Shown: one piece after another, positions 62,500 through 64,000 of the stretch
How positions within the stretch are numbered: position 1 is the first letter of the stretch
How the letters are laid out: each line of letters begins with the position of its first letter
Source of the DNA: Rhizobium sp. AC27/96
GTDB lineage: Bacteria > Pseudomonadota > Alphaproteobacteria > Rhizobiales > Rhizobiaceae
DNA: 64,000 nt
Direction: 5' to 3'
Assembly (NCBI RefSeq): GCF_001692325.1
Contig: NZ_LXKN01000070.1
Location: forward strand, 234,867 to 298,866
Notes under the pieces: model-generated
Databases searched by the model: none
The model's input: only the letters and a program-made list of their open reading frames with translations
Told to the model about the DNA's origin: nothing
Made by a program: the position numbers and the translations under genes

Positions 62500-63777
62500 A
62501 TGACGCGCATCACCAATCTTCGCGTTTTCGATTTGCGCTTCCCGACATCGCAGAGCCTTGACGGTTCTGATGCGATGAATCCGGATCCGGATTATTCGGC
62601 AGCCTATGTCATTCTCGAGACCGATAAGCCCGGTCTTGCCGGCCACGGCCTGACCTTCACCATCGGGCGCGGCAACGACATCTGCTGCATGGCGATCGAG
62701 GCGATGCGGCATCTGGTTGTCGGTACGGAGCTTGCGACTGTTCTGGAAAACCCAGGCAAATACTGGCGGCACCTGACCAGCGACAGCCAGCTGCGCTGGA
62801 TCGGCCCCGAAAAGGGCGCCATGCACCTTGCCACCGGCGCCGTCGTCAACGCCGTCTGGGATCTGCTCGCCAAGGAGGCCGGCAAGCCGGTCTGGCGGCT
62901 GGTTTCGGAGATGGATGCCGAGCAGATTGCCGATATCGTCGACTATCGCTATCTGACCGACGTGCTCACCCGCGACGAAGCCGTCGCCATCCTGAAGAAG
63001 GCGGAAGCCGGTAAGGCTGATCGCATCGCCACGCTCGAGCGTGAAGGCTATGCCTGCTACACGACCTCGGCCGGCTGGCTCGGCTATGACGACGCCAAGC
63101 TGCGTCGCCTGTGCCAGGAAGCGATCGACGCCGGCTTCAACCATGTGAAGATGAAGGTCGGCCGTGACCTCGAAGACGATATCCGCCGTCTCACCATCGC
63201 CCGCGAAGTGATCGGCCCAGATCGCTACCTGATGATCGACGCCAACCAGGTGTGGGAAGTCAATCAGGCGATCGACTGGGTTCAGAAGCTTGCCTTCGCC
63301 AAGCCCTTCTTCATCGAAGAACCCACAAGCCCGGACGATGTTGCTGGACACCGCAAGATCCGCCAGGCGATCGGGCCGGTGAAGGTTGCCACGGGCGAGA
63401 TGTGCCAGAACCGCATCATGTTCAAGCAGTTCATCGCCGAGGGCGCGATCGATATCGTGCAGATCGACTCCTGCCGCATGGGTGGTCTCAACGAAGTACT
63501 AGCCGTGCTGCTGATTGCTGCCAAATACGGATTGCCGGTCTGGCCGCATGCCGGCGGCGTTGGCCTCTGCGAATATGTGCAGCATCTGTCGATGATCGAT
63601 TACATCGCCGTGTCGGGGACCAAGGACGGCCGCGTCATCGAATATGTCGATCACCTGCACGAGCATTTCATCGACCCCTGCATCATCCGCGACGCAGCCT
63701 ACATGCCGCCGAGCCTGCCGGGCTTCTCGATCGAAATGAAGCCGGAATCGATCTCGGAATATGCGTTCAAGGGGTGA
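62500..63777 (+). CDS. L-fuconate dehydratase (enolase superfamily)
   Basis: The ATG at 62500 follows AGAAGGAG and gives 425 residues. DVRFPTSQ-type start (FDLRFPTSQSLDGSDAMNPD) is the fuconate dehydratase hallmark. The barrel has HVKMKVGRD with the catalytic Lys pair, YLMIDANQVW, FFIEEPTSPDD and VATGEMCQN with metal ligands, and VWPHAGGVG with the general-acid His. It removes water from L-fuconate to 2-keto-3-deoxy-L-fuconate. No other fucose-pathway genes are in the window. Confidence 0.93.
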   Translation: MTRITNLRVFDLRFPTSQSLDGSDAMNPDPDYSAAYVILETDKPGLAGHGLTFTIGRGNDICCMAIEAMRHLVVGTELATVLENPGKYWRHLTSDSQLRWIGPEKGAMHLATGAVVNAVWDLLAKEAGKPVWRLVSEMDAEQIADIVDYRYLTDVLTRDEAVAILKKAEAGKADRIATLEREGYACYTTSAGWLGYDDAKLRRLCQEAIDAGFNHVKMKVGRDLEDDIRRLTIAREVIGPDRYLMIDANQVWEVNQAIDWVQKLAFAKPFFIEEPTSPDDVAGHRKIRQAIGPVKVATGEMCQNRIMFKQFIAEGAIDIVQIDSCRMGGLNEVLAVLLIAAKYGLPVWPHAGGVGLCEYVQHLSMIDYIAVSGTKDGRVIEYVDHLHEHFIDPCIIRDAAYMPPSLPGFSIEMKPESISEYAFKG

Positions 63778-63794
63778 GTTTCTGCCGCAAGCTT

Positions 63795-63909
63795 CCTTCT
63801 CCCCTTGGGGAGAAGGTGGTCCGAAGGGTCGGATGAGGGTGTAACCCCGCTCTGAACCCATCGGCTTTTGTGCACATGGCGTCCCCCCTCATCCGCCTGT
63901 CGGCACCTT
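63795..63909. repeat. Rhizobial dispersed repeat, two facing half-copies
   Basis: CCTTCTCCCC (63795-63804) and GGGGAGAAGG (63807-63816) form a perfect stem, followed by a GGTCGGATGAGGG tail. CCCCTCATCCGCCTGTCGGC at about 63885-63904 is the facing half. This is one of the commonest intergenic repeats of Rhizobiales. The window ends soon after, with no gene seen in 63910-64000. Confidence 0.75.
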
Positions 63910-64000
63910 GTGTGTTGTATCTCTGTTAGACTGCTGCCTGTCCGGTTTGTCGGCCCGATGTTCGCGCATCAGGCCGACCACCGTCGGAAGGACCGTCGGC

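Overview
The window reads as chromosomal DNA of a fast-growing rhizobium (Rhizobiales, Alphaproteobacteria). It is GC-rich, and its gene blocks are typical of that group: tol-pal next to ybgC, sqdBDC, serC-serA, ftsH-glmM, and Omp25/31-type porin-like proteins. An lpiA-acvB(atvA) pair, best known from Rhizobium tropici and Agrobacterium, points to the R. tropici / R. leguminosarum side of the genus. No rRNA, CRISPR array, transposase or integrase gene was recognised.

Layout. 0-1.5 kb: end of an XRE-type regulator and a divergent ArsR/SRPBCC pair with a palindromic operator. 2.2-6.3 kb: acid-tolerance operon lpiA-acvB (synthesis/flipping and hydrolysis of lysyl-phosphatidylglycerol). 6.4-10.6 kb: HAD phosphatase, 5-formyl-THF cyclo-ligase, YmdB-type phosphodiesterase, periplasmic metallo-hydrolase-like protein, YebC. 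10.6-14.6 kb: anti-sigma/ECF sigma pair facing a metallo-beta-lactamase-fold/TPR/DoxX operon. 15.8-20.9 kb: ruvC, an inserted AbrB-PIN toxin-antitoxin module, ruvA, ruvB, then metallophosphoesterase, Nudix and DinB genes. 20.8-23.9 kb: sqdB-sqdD-sqdC sulfolipid operon on the minus strand. 24-32.3 kb: ybgC, tolQ-tolR-tolA, a free-standing TolA C-terminal domain, tolB, pal, cpoB, tilS. 32.4-36.3 kb: ftsH behind a heat-shock-type promoter, a small Cys-rich protein, glmM. 36.4-40 kb: SH3-domain protein, two tandem outer-membrane barrels, a GT25 glycosyltransferase. 40.2-43.2 kb: serC (with a leader RNA) and serA. 43.3-46.0 kb: a paralogous phospholipid cassette (PlsC-like, CdsA-like, membrane protein, CDP-alcohol transferase). 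46.3-47.7 kb: mnmA and a CAT-anticodon tRNA.

47.7-54.2 kb is the accessory part. It begins right at the tRNA, with an O-acyltransferase and a decayed gene-poor stretch. It continues with small rhizobial genes: four DUF982 paralogues, a PilZ protein, a DUF6074 protein, secreted small proteins and a tiny membrane peptide. 54.3-63.8 kb returns to ordinary metabolism: a 3-methyladenine glycosylase, an SPFH protein, the methionine importer metQ/metN/metI, a His-rich cupin, an AhpD-like protein, and a CoA-transferase/L-fuconate dehydratase operon behind a clear operator palindrome.

The strongest regulatory observations are CtrA-type boxes (TTAA-N7-TTAAC or one mismatch) in front of tolQ, pal and the first outer-membrane protein gene. 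Together they suggest that cell-envelope genes here are tied to the cell cycle. There is also a match to the alphaproteobacterial sigma-32 promoter in front of ftsH. Functional statements rest on family recognition from the translated sequence; no database search was possible.
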